From: Flavobacteriaceae bacterium | GTDB taxonomy: Bacteria > Bacteroidota > Bacteroidia > Flavobacteriales > Flavobacteriaceae | Assembly: GCA_947457255.1 (NCBI GenBank) | Contig: CANGUZ010000010.1 | Span: 1 to 53,786, forward strand | Direction: 5' to 3' | DNA length: 53,786 bases | In this document: positions 8,598 to 16,725 of the stretch, in pieces | Layout of the letters: each line of letters opens with the position of its first letter | How positions within the stretch are numbered: the first letter of the stretch is position 1 | Notes under the pieces: generated by a model | What the model saw: only the letters and a program-made list of their open reading frames with translations | Databases searched by the model: none | What the model was told of the DNA's origin: nothing | Position numbers and translations under genes: made by a program

Positions 8598-9204
8598 ACC
8601 TTTATTGATAATTCTTAAATCTTCAATCTTTCAACTTCTAGCTGTGCAATGCTTCTAGCTTCGCTCCGTTCGCTGCGCTCGGGTCGATACTTAGTATCCA
8701 TTAGCTAGTCGCAGGAAGCTCAACTCGAAGTGAGGGTGTGACGAATCTTTTTGTTTTGTAATCGCTTCTCGATACATTTTTGTTCCGTTGCACTACACAA
8801 AAACACTCGAAGAGACGTGTATCGAGAACCCTTTAGGTTCAAAAACGTTAATCGTTTTTAATGAAATTTTTCTTGTTCTCGATACGATTTTCTTCCCGAA
8901 GCTTCGGGAAGAAAATCGAACTGACGAAAAATTAGTGTCAAAAATCACCTTTTTACAGTATACTTTTTTAGAAGTGACTTGTATGTAGAACCGTTTTTAA
9001 TGAAATTTTTCTTGTTCTCGATACGATTTTCTTTCGAATCCCGATAGCTATCGGGACGAACTGACGAAAAAATTATAATTAAAAACACCTAATTTATAGT
9101 TCGCTTTTTTTGTGGGGCTAATGGATTATTTGTTAATAAAACTTGCTTACATCGAAATTATTATTACATTTATGAAATATTTTTGTAAAATAATTATATA
9201 ATTT
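8598..9204. other. Repeat-rich intergenic region
   Basis: No gene is supported. The region is patchy in composition: GC-rich blocks (8640-8740) alternate with AT-rich ones. It contains inverted TTCTCGATAC/GTATCGAGAA at 8766-8775 and 8819-8828, a perfect 42-bp direct repeat, and two different long palindromes. Part of it also serves as the upstream region of the pyrimidine operon. Confidence 0.6.
8853..9071. repeat. Direct-repeat pair carrying two different palindromes in the same slot
   Basis: A 42-bp sequence at 8853-8894 recurs without mismatch at 8992-9033. To its right both copies have the 15-mer CGAACTGACGAAAAA (8917-8931 and 9057-9071). Between these constant flanks copy 1 has a perfect 34-bp palindrome (8885-8918, centre CCCGAAGCTTCGGG), and copy 2 has an 18-bp palindrome (9039-9056, TCCCGATAGCTATCGGGA). 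Confidence 0.8.
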
Positions 9205-9327
9205 ATGAAATTTATGCCAATTCACGATTTCAATTTACTTGATTTTACCCAAGAAGAAGCCATGCAAATTGTGATTTTTGGCACTACAAAAGAGCCTTTT
9301 TTCGGATTAAATTCTTATACCTTTTGA
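9205..9327 (+). CDS. Small ORF overlapping the start of the NCS1 permease
   Basis: An ATG-started frame of 40 codons (MKFMPIHDFNLLDFTQEEAM at its start) ends in TGA at 9325-9327. Its stop overlaps the TTG start of the permease in TTGA, a classic translational-coupling arrangement. The composition looks protein-like, but I recognise no family. It could be a small protein, a leader peptide that helps start the permease, or chance. Confidence 0.35.
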   Translation: MKFMPIHDFNLLDFTQEEAMQIVIFGTTKEPFFGLNSYTF

Positions 9328-10778
9328 CAGATACACATTTAAACACAACTGATTCTTCGTTATATAGTGAAGACTTGGCTCCCATTATGGAGTCTAAAAG
9401 AACTTGGAGCACTTGGAACTATGCCGCTTTATGGATAAGCATGAGCTTGTGTATTCCTACTTATATGTTATCGAGTTCTTTAATAGAAGGCGGCATGAAT
9501 TGGTGGCAAGCCATACTGACCATTTTTTTAGGCAATACCATTGTATTGATTCCTATGTTATTAAACGGTCACGCCGGAGCGAAATATGGTATCCCTTTTC
9601 CTGTTTTTGCTAGAGCTAGTTTTGGTACTAAAGGCGCAAATATACCCGCTTTACTTAGAGCCATTGTAGCCTGTGGTTGGTTTGGGATTCAAACCTGGAT
9701 AGGTGGATTTGCCATTTACCAAATGATGCGTTTGTGGATTCCAGCATTAGAAACGATGCCTCAAATTTTCCCAGATTCTTTTGGCTTGCAAACAGGACCG
9801 GCCATTTGCTTTATCTTATTCTGGTTTCTTAATATGTATGTAGTGTATTTAGGAGTTGATAGTATTAAAAAGTTATTGGTTTTTAAAGCCTTTTTCCTGC
9901 CAATTGCGGCACTAGCACTTTTAGCTTGGGCATTAGTAGCGGCAAAGGGGTTGGGGCCTATTTTAGCAACACCCTCAAAATTTACAAATACTACTGATTT
10001 TTTTCACTTCTTTTTTCCTGCATTAACCGGAATGGTAGGATTTTGGGCCACTTTATCGTTAAACATTCCTGATTTTACACGCTATGCGACGTCTCAAAAA
10101 GCACAAATTAGAGGGCAAATTTATGGATTGCCAACATCTATGACTCTATTTGCTTTTGTGGGAGTGGTAGTGACTTCGGCCACTACTATTGTTTTTGGAA
10201 CTACGATTTGGGATCCGGTGATACTCGCAGGAAAGTTTGATAGTAAATTGCTGGTAAGTTTGGCCATGATAGCAGTAGCCATATCTACATTGGCTACCAA
10301 TATTGCGGCTAATATTGTGAGTCCAGCCAATGATTTTGCTCATTTTGCTCCATCTAAAATCGATTTTAGAAAAGGGGGTTATATTACGGGTGTTATTGGT
10401 ATTCTGATATTTCCTTGGAAATTGATAGCTGACCCAACAGGATATATTTTCACCTGGTTGGTAGGGTATTCTAGTTTGTTAGGGCCCGTTGGAGGCATTA
10501 TGATTGTTGATTATTATTTCATCAGAAAACAAACATTACTTTTAAATGACTTGTATGATACAAAAGGAATCTATAACTTTACTAACGGATTCAATAGAAA
10601 TGCTATTTATGCCTTATTAATAGGGATTTTACCAAATATACCTGGATTTTTAACTACAATAAAAGTAGTTGATTTGACTGTGTTTCCTGAATGGATTTCA
10701 GCTTTGTATCATTATGCATGGTTTGTAGGATTTGGAATAAGTGGTATTGTTTATTGGATGTTAATGAAAAAAAATTGA
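9324..10778 (+). CDS. NCS1 family nucleobase/hydantoin:cation symporter
   Basis: 484 residues with about 12 hydrophobic segments, typical of the NCS1 family (Mhp1, allantoin, uracil and thiamine permeases). The N-terminus shows the family signature SLYSEDLAPI, then RTWSTWNYAALWISM, and the middle has the conserved SLNIPDFTRYATSQ. These residues lie upstream of the first in-frame ATG (9387), so translation probably starts at TTG 9324, overlapping the small upstream ORF by four bases. The likely substrate is uracil, thymine or a related hydantoin, because the next genes degrade pyrimidines. First large gene of a plus-strand operon; dihydropyrimidinase begins 40 bp after its stop. Confidence 0.9.
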   Translation: MTDTHLNTTDSSLYSEDLAPIMESKRTWSTWNYAALWISMSLCIPTYMLSSSLIEGGMNWWQAILTIFLGNTIVLIPMLLNGHAGAKYGIPFPVFARASFGTKGANIPALLRAIVACGWFGIQTWIGGFAIYQMMRLWIPALETMPQIFPDSFGLQTGPAICFILFWFLNMYVVYLGVDSIKKLLVFKAFFLPIAALALLAWALVAAKGLGPILATPSKFTNTTDFFHFFFPALTGMVGFWATLSLNIPDFTRYATSQKAQIRGQIYGLPTSMTLFAFVGVVVTSATTIVFGTTIWDPVILAGKFDSKLLVSLAMIAVAISTLATNIAANIVSPANDFAHFAPSKIDFRKGGYITGVIGILIFPWKLIADPTGYIFTWLVGYSSLLGPVGGIMIVDYYFIRKQTLLLNDLYDTKGIYNFTNGFNRNAIYALLIGILPNIPGFLTTIKVVDLTVFPEWISALYHYAWFVGFGISGIVYWMLMKKN

Positions 10779-10818
10779 TTTTGATTGTTAAACCATTCTA
10801 AAAATAATATAAGAAAAA

Positions 10819-12201
10819 ATGAGCATTTTAATTAAAAACGGAAGAATTATAACAGCTGCTGATGATTATCAGGCTGATATATTTATTGAAGGAGAAACTA
10901 TTTCTGCTATTGGGAAAAACTTAAATGTTCAGGCAGATGAAGTCATTGACGCTTCAGGTAAATTAGTTATTCCAGGAGGAATTGACCCACACGTGCATTT
11001 AGAAATGCCTTTTATGGGAACTTACAGCAGTGATAATTATGAAACAGGTACCCGTGCAGCTTTATTTGGAGGGACAACAACCGTCATTGATTTTGTACTT
11101 CAAACTCAAGGTAAAAGTTTGCAATCGGCATTAAATGATTGGAAAGGAAGAAGCGACAACAATGCCTTAGGAGACTATAGTTTTCATATGGCCGTTACCG
11201 ATTTTAATGAGGACACTAGGAAAGAAATACAACATATGGTAGAAGTGGAAGGCATCACTTCCTTTAAAACTTTTATGGCTTACAAAGGTGCTTTAATGAT
11301 AAATGACAGCCAAATGGTAGGCCTCATGGAAGAAGTTAAAAAGCATGGCGGATTAATAAATGTTCATGCAACCAATGGTGACATGATTGACTATTTAATA
11401 GCGAAGTACAAAGCAGAAGGAAAGTTAGAACCTTTATACCATTATTTATCACAACCCGAAGTTACCGAGGCAGAAGCTAGTAGTCGTTTTGCTGACATGG
11501 CAGACTATACAGGTTGCCCGGGGTATATTGTGCATTTAACTTGTGAAGGAGCGCTAAATGCCGTTCGCTTTGCTACTAGAAGAAATCAACACGTATTTGT
11601 AGAAACATGTATTCAATATTTAATTCTAGATGCGAGTTTGTACGAACAAAATTTTGAAGGCGCCAAATGGGTTATGAGTCCACCGCTTCGTGAGAAGAAA
11701 GACCAGGAAACCTTATGGGCTGGATTGAATCAAGGATTAGTAAATGTTGTAGCAACAGACCATTGCCCATTCATGTGGGAGCAAAAGCTAATGGGTAAAG
11801 ACGATTTTTCTAAAATTCCTAACGGGCATCCTGCTATTGAAAATCGTATGGAATTGCTTTTTAGCGAAGGCGTAAACAAAGGAAAAATTACCTTAAACAA
11901 ATATGTAGAAGTGGCTTGTACTAATGCTGCAAAAATATTTGGAATGTTTCCTAAAAAAGGAACCATTGCCATAGGTAGCGATGCCGATATTGTGCTTTTA
12001 GATCCTAATGAAAAACATATCGTTTCGGCTAAAACGCATCATATGAATGTCGATTACAGCAGTTATGAAGGTTGGGAACTTACCGGTAAAGTAAAAACGG
12101 TTTTGTTGAGAGGGAAAGTAGTTATAGACAATAACGAATGTAAAGTTTCTAAAGGATACGGGCAGTTTATAAAACGAAAAAAAGTACAAGGGAAAATATA
12201 A
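10819..12201 (+). CDS. hydA: Dihydropyrimidinase (D-hydantoinase type)
   Basis: 460 residues, the normal length for cyclic amidohydrolases of this group. It opens dihydrouracil or dihydrothymine to the N-carbamoyl-beta-amino acid in the cytoplasm. The binuclear metal site is complete: His58 and His60 (DPHVH), Lys150 (SFKTFMAYKG, the carbamylated lysine), His183 (NVHATNGD), His239 (IVHLTCEGA) and Asp314 (ATDHCPF). It is the second step of reductive pyrimidine breakdown and sits between the permease and the carbamoyl-beta-alanine hydrolase. Hydantoinase activity would be chemically equivalent; the PreTA genes nearby favour dihydropyrimidines. Confidence 0.92.
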   Translation: MSILIKNGRIITAADDYQADIFIEGETISAIGKNLNVQADEVIDASGKLVIPGGIDPHVHLEMPFMGTYSSDNYETGTRAALFGGTTTVIDFVLQTQGKSLQSALNDWKGRSDNNALGDYSFHMAVTDFNEDTRKEIQHMVEVEGITSFKTFMAYKGALMINDSQMVGLMEEVKKHGGLINVHATNGDMIDYLIAKYKAEGKLEPLYHYLSQPEVTEAEASSRFADMADYTGCPGYIVHLTCEGALNAVRFATRRNQHVFVETCIQYLILDASLYEQNFEGAKWVMSPPLREKKDQETLWAGLNQGLVNVVATDHCPFMWEQKLMGKDDFSKIPNGHPAIENRMELLFSEGVNKGKITLNKYVEVACTNAAKIFGMFPKKGTIAIGSDADIVLLDPNEKHIVSAKTHHMNVDYSSYEGWELTGKVKTVLLRGKVVIDNNECKVSKGYGQFIKRKKVQGKI

Positions 12202-12287
12202 TTTTCAATTGCAATATCAATGTCAAAAAAGCAACTTTTTAAAAGCTTAAATACCCTTAATTTCTTAATGGTTTAAAAAATAAAAGT

Positions 12288-13154
12288 ATGGCAAGAATAG
12301 TAAAATCAGGGCTTATTCAGTTAAGTTTAGCCAAAACAGAAGGCGAAGGCACGATTGCAGAAATCATGGAGGCGATGGTGCAAAAGCACATTCCTTACAT
12401 TGAAGAAGCAGGTAGGCAAGGTGTTCAAATTTTGTGTTTTCAGGAGATATTCAATACGCCTTATTTTTGCCCAGGACAAGACAGTGCTTGGTATGCGTCA
12501 GCTGAATCGGTTCCGGGGCCTACGACGGAGCGCATGCAAGTCTATGCTAAGAAATATGACATGGTTATTGTGGTTCCCGTTTATGAAAAAGACCAAGCAG
12601 GTGTTTTATACAATACTGCGGCTGTTATAGATGCCGACGGAACGTATTTAGGCAAATACAGAAAAAATCATATTCCGCAAACAGGAGGTTTTTGGGAGAA
12701 ATTTTTCTTTAAACCTGGTAATTTAGGGTATCCTGTTTTTCAAACCAAATATGCTAAAGTAGGCGTTTACATTTGTTACGACCGCCATTTTCCTGATGGC
12801 GCAAGGTGTTTAGGATTAAACGGAGCTGAAATTGTTTACAATCCGTCAGCGACAACCGTTGGGCAATCGCAAAACTTATGGAAACTAGAACAACCCGCAC
12901 ACGCAGTGGCAAATGGTTATTTTATGGGATGTATCAACAGAGTTGGAATAGAAAAACCATGGAATTTAGGTCGATTTTACGGAACCTCCTATTTTGTAAA
13001 TCCATTAGGGGAGATCATCGCTTGTGCTTCTGAAGATAAAGATGAATTATTAGTAGCTGAATTTGACTTGGATTTAATTGAACAAATCAGAAGCAAATGG
13101 CAATTTTATCGTGATAGAAGACCAGAAACGTATGGTGCAATTACGGCGCTGTAG
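12288..13154 (+). CDS. Nitrilase-superfamily N-carbamoyl hydrolase (probable beta-ureidopropionase)
   Basis: 288 residues of the carbon-nitrogen hydrolase superfamily. The Glu-Lys-Cys triad is visible as Glu53 (CFQEIFNTPYF), Lys126 (KYRKNHIP) and Cys163 (YICYDRHFP). It should cleave N-carbamoyl-beta-alanine to beta-alanine, CO2 and ammonia, the third step of the pathway. Its place directly after dihydropyrimidinase supports this over other amidases such as N-carbamoylputrescine amidase, which it also resembles. It starts 86 bp after the previous stop. A second, unrelated carbamoylase (M20 type) lies at 36910. Confidence 0.88.
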   Translation: MARIVKSGLIQLSLAKTEGEGTIAEIMEAMVQKHIPYIEEAGRQGVQILCFQEIFNTPYFCPGQDSAWYASAESVPGPTTERMQVYAKKYDMVIVVPVYEKDQAGVLYNTAAVIDADGTYLGKYRKNHIPQTGGFWEKFFFKPGNLGYPVFQTKYAKVGVYICYDRHFPDGARCLGLNGAEIVYNPSATTVGQSQNLWKLEQPAHAVANGYFMGCINRVGIEKPWNLGRFYGTSYFVNPLGEIIACASEDKDELLVAEFDLDLIEQIRSKWQFYRDRRPETYGAITAL

Positions 13155-13181
13155 TATTTTAAGTATGTTGTCTTTTTTTTG

Positions 13182-13325
13182 AACCACATAGAGACATAGG
13201 AATAGTTTTGAGTAGAAGGTGGAGATAGAAAAATTAATTTTTTCACATAGGGTTGGTGGTGATGAGATGTGAGAGGGAATTGGAGGTTGAATGGGTAAAG
13301 GTTTTTAAACCACATAGGAACATAG
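13182..13325. repeat. Two direct copies of an 18-bp repeat left of the GxxExxY gene
   Basis: AACCACATAGAGACATAG at 13182-13199 and AACCACATAGGAACATAG at 13308-13325 match at 16 of 18 positions. The second copy ends 5 bp before the GxxExxY start codon. The inverted partner is at 13753-13770. Confidence 0.75.
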
Positions 13326-13330
13326 ATTTT

Positions 13331-13750
13331 ATGCAGAAGATTACGCAAAAGTATTTAGATGAATTGACTTATGAAATTATTGGTTCCGCTATTGAAGTTC
13401 ATAAAATAATGGGGAGAGGGTTGCTAGAAAGTGTCTATCATCAGTGTCTTAAAGAAGAATTATCACATAGAAAAATAAATTTTTTATCAGAGATGAAAAT
13501 ACCTGTACTCTATAAAGATAAAGAGTTAGAATTGGATTTCAGATGTGATTTATTTGTTGAGAATGTAATTATTGTTGAATTAAAATCGGTATTTGAAATA
13601 CATCCTATTTTTGAAGCTAAGCTTCTTAACTATATGAATCTTATGAAATCTCCTAAAGGAATTTTAATCAATTTTAATTCTTATAACATTTTTAAAGAAG
13701 GCCAGAAAACTTTTGTAAACGAATATTTTAAAAAAATACCAAAAGAATAA
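13331..13750 (+). CDS. GxxExxY protein
   Basis: 139 residues from ATG 13331 (MQKITQKYLDELTYEIIGSA). The hallmark GLLESVY gives the family its name, and the C-terminal half has the pattern of a PD-(D/E)XK-type nuclease fold (LDFRCDLFVENVIIVELKS). The family has no established function. An in-frame ATG at 13253 would add 26 residues read through a repeat and is rejected. The gene sits inside the pyrimidine operon between the beta-ureidopropionase and preT genes, bracketed by inverted copies of an AACCACATAG repeat, so it was probably acquired as a cassette and has nothing to do with pyrimidines. Confidence 0.85.
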   Translation: MQKITQKYLDELTYEIIGSAIEVHKIMGRGLLESVYHQCLKEELSHRKINFLSEMKIPVLYKDKELELDFRCDLFVENVIIVELKSVFEIHPIFEAKLLNYMNLMKSPKGILINFNSYNIFKEGQKTFVNEYFKKIPKE

Positions 13751-13752
13751 TC

Positions 13753-13770
13753 CTATGTTTCTATGTGGTT
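13753..13770. repeat. Inverted copy of the AACCACATAG repeat right of the GxxExxY gene
   Basis: CTATGTTTCTATGTGGTT is the reverse complement of AACCACATAGAAACATAG and so matches the left copies (13182, 13308) in inverted orientation. It begins 3 bp after the GxxExxY stop codon. Confidence 0.75.
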
Positions 13771-13857
13771 TAAATCATTTTGAAACAAAATAGGATGCAT
13801 AAATATCATTAAATAGAATAATTATTAACTTTTACTATTATCAAAAAAATAAATAAT

Positions 13858-15243
13858 ATGAGCATAAAGAACAATCGATTAACCCCCGTAGCATACGAAG
13901 AAAATTTTGCAGATATTCATCCGCCTTTTGAAACTCCAGACGCCGCATTGGTTGAAGCCAACCGATGTTTGTTTTGTTACGATCCGCCCTGTATGAAGTC
14001 GTGTCCAACGTCTATCAACGTTCCAAAATTTATTAAACAAATCGCGACTGAAAACATTAAAGGTTCAGCACATACCATTTTCTCTTCCAATATTATGGGT
14101 GCAGGATGTAGTAAAGTATGTCCCGTTGAAAAATTATGCGAGGGTGCTTGCGTTTATAATTTAATGCATGAAACGCCTATTCATATTGCCAAATTGCAAC
14201 GCTATTCTACCGAAAAAGCGATGGAAAATAATTGGCAGTTATTTGAAAGAAAACCTTCTACAGGCAAACGAGTTGCTATAATTGGCGCAGGTCCCGCGGG
14301 ATTGAGCTGTGCTCACACTTTGAGTAGAGAAGGTATTGATGTTACCATTTATGAAAAAGAAAGTAAAGGAGGAGGATTAATGACCTACGGAATTGCCGCC
14401 TATAAAGTTACCCCTGAATTTTGCGAAGATGAGGTAAATTACATTACTTCGATAGGAGGTATTGACATCAAATACAATCAAGAATTAGGTAAAAATGTTA
14501 CTATTGAAGCGTTAAAGAAGAATTATGATGCTGTATATTTAGCATTTGGTGTTGGTTTAGCACGTCAATTAGATATTGCTGGCGAACATTTAGAAGGTGT
14601 TGAAGATGCTATCAAATTCATTTACGAATTACGAAACAATGACTATTCTAAAATTGCTGTTGGTGATAAAGTAGCAGTAATAGGGATGGGAATGACGGCT
14701 ATTGATGCAGCCACACAAGCTAAAAGATTAGGCGCTTCTGATGTGACTTTAGTTTATAGAAGAACTCAAGACGAAATGCCGTGTACGGAGCATGAATTGA
14801 ATATTGCTAAATTAGATGGTTGTAAAATCATTTGGTTAGCAGCGCCAAAAGAAATTAAAGGCGATAACGGAAAAGTGTCGCAATTGGTTTGCGACGTAAT
14901 GAAATTGGGAGAGCCTGACGAGAGTGGAAGAAGAAGCCCAGTAGTTTCAGGAGAAACATTTACATTAGAGGTAGATATGGTGATTAAAGCAGCTGGACAA
15001 ATGCCATTTGAAACGTTAGTAAACGATAATTCTTTCCAAAACAACAAAGGAAAAGTTACGGTTACCGACAAAGCATTAACCAATCAAGAAGGCGTTTTTG
15101 CTGGTGGCGATTGTGTAAACGGAGGTAGAGAAGTAGTTGATGCGGTTCAGGCTGGGAAAGACGGAGCGGCAGCGATTGTAAAACACCTCTTTGGACCAGA
15201 ATATATTTTGGATTGCGAACTAAAACCAACTTTCAACAATTAA
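13858..15243 (+). CDS. preT: NAD-dependent dihydropyrimidine dehydrogenase, PreT subunit
   Basis: 461 residues of the glutamate-synthase-small-subunit-like flavoprotein family. Two N-terminal cysteine clusters bind Fe-S centres (Cys37, 40, 45, 49 and Cys84, 88, 94, 98), followed by an FAD Rossmann motif GAGPAG at 143-148 and an NAD(H) site around GMGMTAIDAA. PreT passes electrons between NAD(H) and PreA, which reduces uracil or thymine. PreA starts 41 bp after its stop, so they form a two-subunit enzyme. It begins 107 bp after the GxxExxY gene, whose insertion separates it from the earlier pathway genes. Confidence 0.92.
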   Translation: MSIKNNRLTPVAYEENFADIHPPFETPDAALVEANRCLFCYDPPCMKSCPTSINVPKFIKQIATENIKGSAHTIFSSNIMGAGCSKVCPVEKLCEGACVYNLMHETPIHIAKLQRYSTEKAMENNWQLFERKPSTGKRVAIIGAGPAGLSCAHTLSREGIDVTIYEKESKGGGLMTYGIAAYKVTPEFCEDEVNYITSIGGIDIKYNQELGKNVTIEALKKNYDAVYLAFGVGLARQLDIAGEHLEGVEDAIKFIYELRNNDYSKIAVGDKVAVIGMGMTAIDAATQAKRLGASDVTLVYRRTQDEMPCTEHELNIAKLDGCKIIWLAAPKEIKGDNGKVSQLVCDVMKLGEPDESGRRSPVVSGETFTLEVDMVIKAAGQMPFETLVNDNSFQNNKGKVTVTDKALTNQEGVFAGGDCVNGGREVVDAVQAGKDGAAAIVKHLFGPEYILDCELKPTFNN

Positions 15244-15284
15244 TAAGTCAACTTCCGAAATTCTCGGAACTAAATAAAACTATT

Positions 15285-16553
15285 ATGGCAGATATATCAA
15301 CAGATTTTTTAGGCATAAAATCACCGAATCCTTTTTGGCTAGCCAGTGCACCACCAACAGACAAGTTTATAAACGTTGTTCGTGCTTTTGAAGCAGGTTG
15401 GGGCGGTGTAGTATGGAAAACATTAGGGTCGCAAGTAAAAAATGTTTCCTCTCGTTATTCCTCAGTGAATTATGGAGGAAAAAGGATGATGGGATTCAAT
15501 AATATTGAATTAATTAGTGACCGCCCATTAGACATTAATTTGAAAGAAATTTTAGAAGTCGTAAAAATGTTTCCTGACAGAGCGATGATTGTTTCGCTTA
15601 TGGCTGATAACGACCGTAAATCGTGGCATGAATTAATCATGAAGTGTGAAGATGCAGGTGCAATGGGATTTGAACTGAACTTTGGTTGTCCGCACGGAAT
15701 GACTGAAAGAGGAATGGGAGCAGCTGTAGGTCAAGATCCAGAAATCGCTAAAATGGTGGTGGAATGGGTTATGGAAAAAGCGACCATCCCAGTAATTACA
15801 AAACTAACACCCAATGTACACTCGGTTGTTCCAACCGCTAGAGCTGCAGTAGAAGGCGGAACTAATGCATTGAGTTTAATTAACACCATTCAAAGTGTAA
15901 CGGGTGTCGATTTAGATACTTTAGTTCCGAATCCTTATGTTGCTGGGAAAAGTGTTTTTGGTGGTTATTGCGGTCCAGCGGTTAAACCAATAGCCTTAAA
16001 AATGTTAACGACTGTTGCTCAAGATCCAGTAGCTTCAAGAGTTCCGGTTTCTGGAATTGGAGGAGTAAGTACTTGGAAAGATGCTGTTGAGTTCATGTTA
16101 TTAGGGGCTACTTCTGTGCAAGTTTGTACTGCCGCCATGACCCATGGTTTTAGAATTGTAGAGGACATGTGCGAAGGATTAAATAACTGGATGGACGAAA
16201 AAGGCTATGAAAAAACTACTGACTTTATTGGAAAATCAGTTGAAAAAATTACGCATTGGGAAGATTTGGATATCAATTTCCATCACATAGCTAAAATCAA
16301 TCAAGACAAATGCATTCATTGTGGGTTGTGTTATATTGCTTGCGAAGACACATCGCATCAATCTATTAATGTAGAAAGAGGGAATCCGTACAACAATTAT
16401 ACGATTAAAGAAGAGGAATGTGTGGGTTGTAATTTGTGTAAGTTAGTATGTCCTGTTGATGAATGTATCACTATGGAAGAGCATCGTGTTGCACCAGAAT
16501 ATGTAAACTGGAAAGATTGGCAAGCCCAAGGGTTGCCTTTGAACGATCATTAA
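15285..16553 (+). CDS. preA: NAD-dependent dihydropyrimidine dehydrogenase, PreA subunit
   Basis: 422 residues from ATG 15285 (MADISTDFLG); an upstream in-frame ATG at 15213 would overlap preT and adds a non-conserved stretch. The FMN-binding TIM barrel resembles the C-terminal part of mammalian dihydropyrimidine dehydrogenase, with NFGCPHGMTERGMG, KLTPNVHSV and SGIGGVSTW. Two ferredoxin-type [4Fe-4S] motifs end the protein (CIHCGLCYIAC and CVGCNLCKLVCP). It carries the pyrimidine-reducing site: uracil or thymine to the dihydro form. The position of the mammalian catalytic Cys (ACGQDP) is Val here (AVGQDP), which as far as I recall is normal in bacterial PreA. Confidence 0.92.
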   Translation: MADISTDFLGIKSPNPFWLASAPPTDKFINVVRAFEAGWGGVVWKTLGSQVKNVSSRYSSVNYGGKRMMGFNNIELISDRPLDINLKEILEVVKMFPDRAMIVSLMADNDRKSWHELIMKCEDAGAMGFELNFGCPHGMTERGMGAAVGQDPEIAKMVVEWVMEKATIPVITKLTPNVHSVVPTARAAVEGGTNALSLINTIQSVTGVDLDTLVPNPYVAGKSVFGGYCGPAVKPIALKMLTTVAQDPVASRVPVSGIGGVSTWKDAVEFMLLGATSVQVCTAAMTHGFRIVEDMCEGLNNWMDEKGYEKTTDFIGKSVEKITHWEDLDINFHHIAKINQDKCIHCGLCYIACEDTSHQSINVERGNPYNNYTIKEEECVGCNLCKLVCPVDECITMEEHRVAPEYVNWKDWQAQGLPLNDH

Positions 16554-16563
16554 AAAATAAATT

Positions 16564-16596
16564 AACCCTGATAGGGTTTTAAACCCTATCAGGGTT
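16564..16596. repeat. 33-bp perfect palindrome after preA
   Basis: Two 16-bp arms beginning AACCCTGATAGGGTTT surround a single T. It starts 11 bp after the preA stop. Its first 15 bases differ by one position from a palindrome at 36874-36888 on the far side of the accessory block. It may also work as a weak terminator. Confidence 0.8.
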
Positions 16597-16615
16597 CAAG
16601 TCCCGTCTTCGCTAC
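16592..16615 (+). other. tRNA 3'-end-like segment (possible attachment-site remnant)
   Basis: GGG-TTCAAGT-CCC has the form of a T-arm with a canonical 7-base loop, and is followed by GT, seven bases CTTCGCT and an A, the spacing expected for a 3' acceptor strand and discriminator base. No D-arm, anticodon arm or 5' acceptor strand precedes it; that space is taken by the palindrome and preA. It lies 20 bp before a strong terminator and about 110 bp before a decayed tyrosine recombinase, a family that often integrates at tRNA 3' ends. The identity of the tRNA is not established. Confidence 0.35.
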
Positions 16616-16634
16616 AAAGAAAATTCAACAAAAA

Positions 16635-16667
16635 AGCGGTTTAGTGTACACTAAACCGCTTTTTTTT
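16635..16667 (+). terminator. Strong Rho-independent terminator
   Basis: A perfect 26-bp palindrome (13-bp arms starting AGCGGTTTAGTGT) is followed at once by a run of eight T residues. It closes the preT-preA transcript, or was the terminator of the tRNA-like segment just before it. Confidence 0.85.
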
Positions 16668-16725
16668 ATCTAGTATTTTATCATCATTGCACAAAGTATA
16701 TGATTTAGCACATAATTTTTAGTAA

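Noticed and set aside
13253..13330. Longer N-terminus for the GxxExxY protein
   Set aside because: The added residues are encoded by the repeat region; the family starts near the ATG at 13331.
15285..16553. PreA lacks the Cys that is catalytic in mammalian dihydropyrimidine dehydrogenase (AVGQDP for ACGQDP)
   Set aside because: From memory, bacterial PreA proteins generally have Val here, so this is a family trait and not a defect of this gene.
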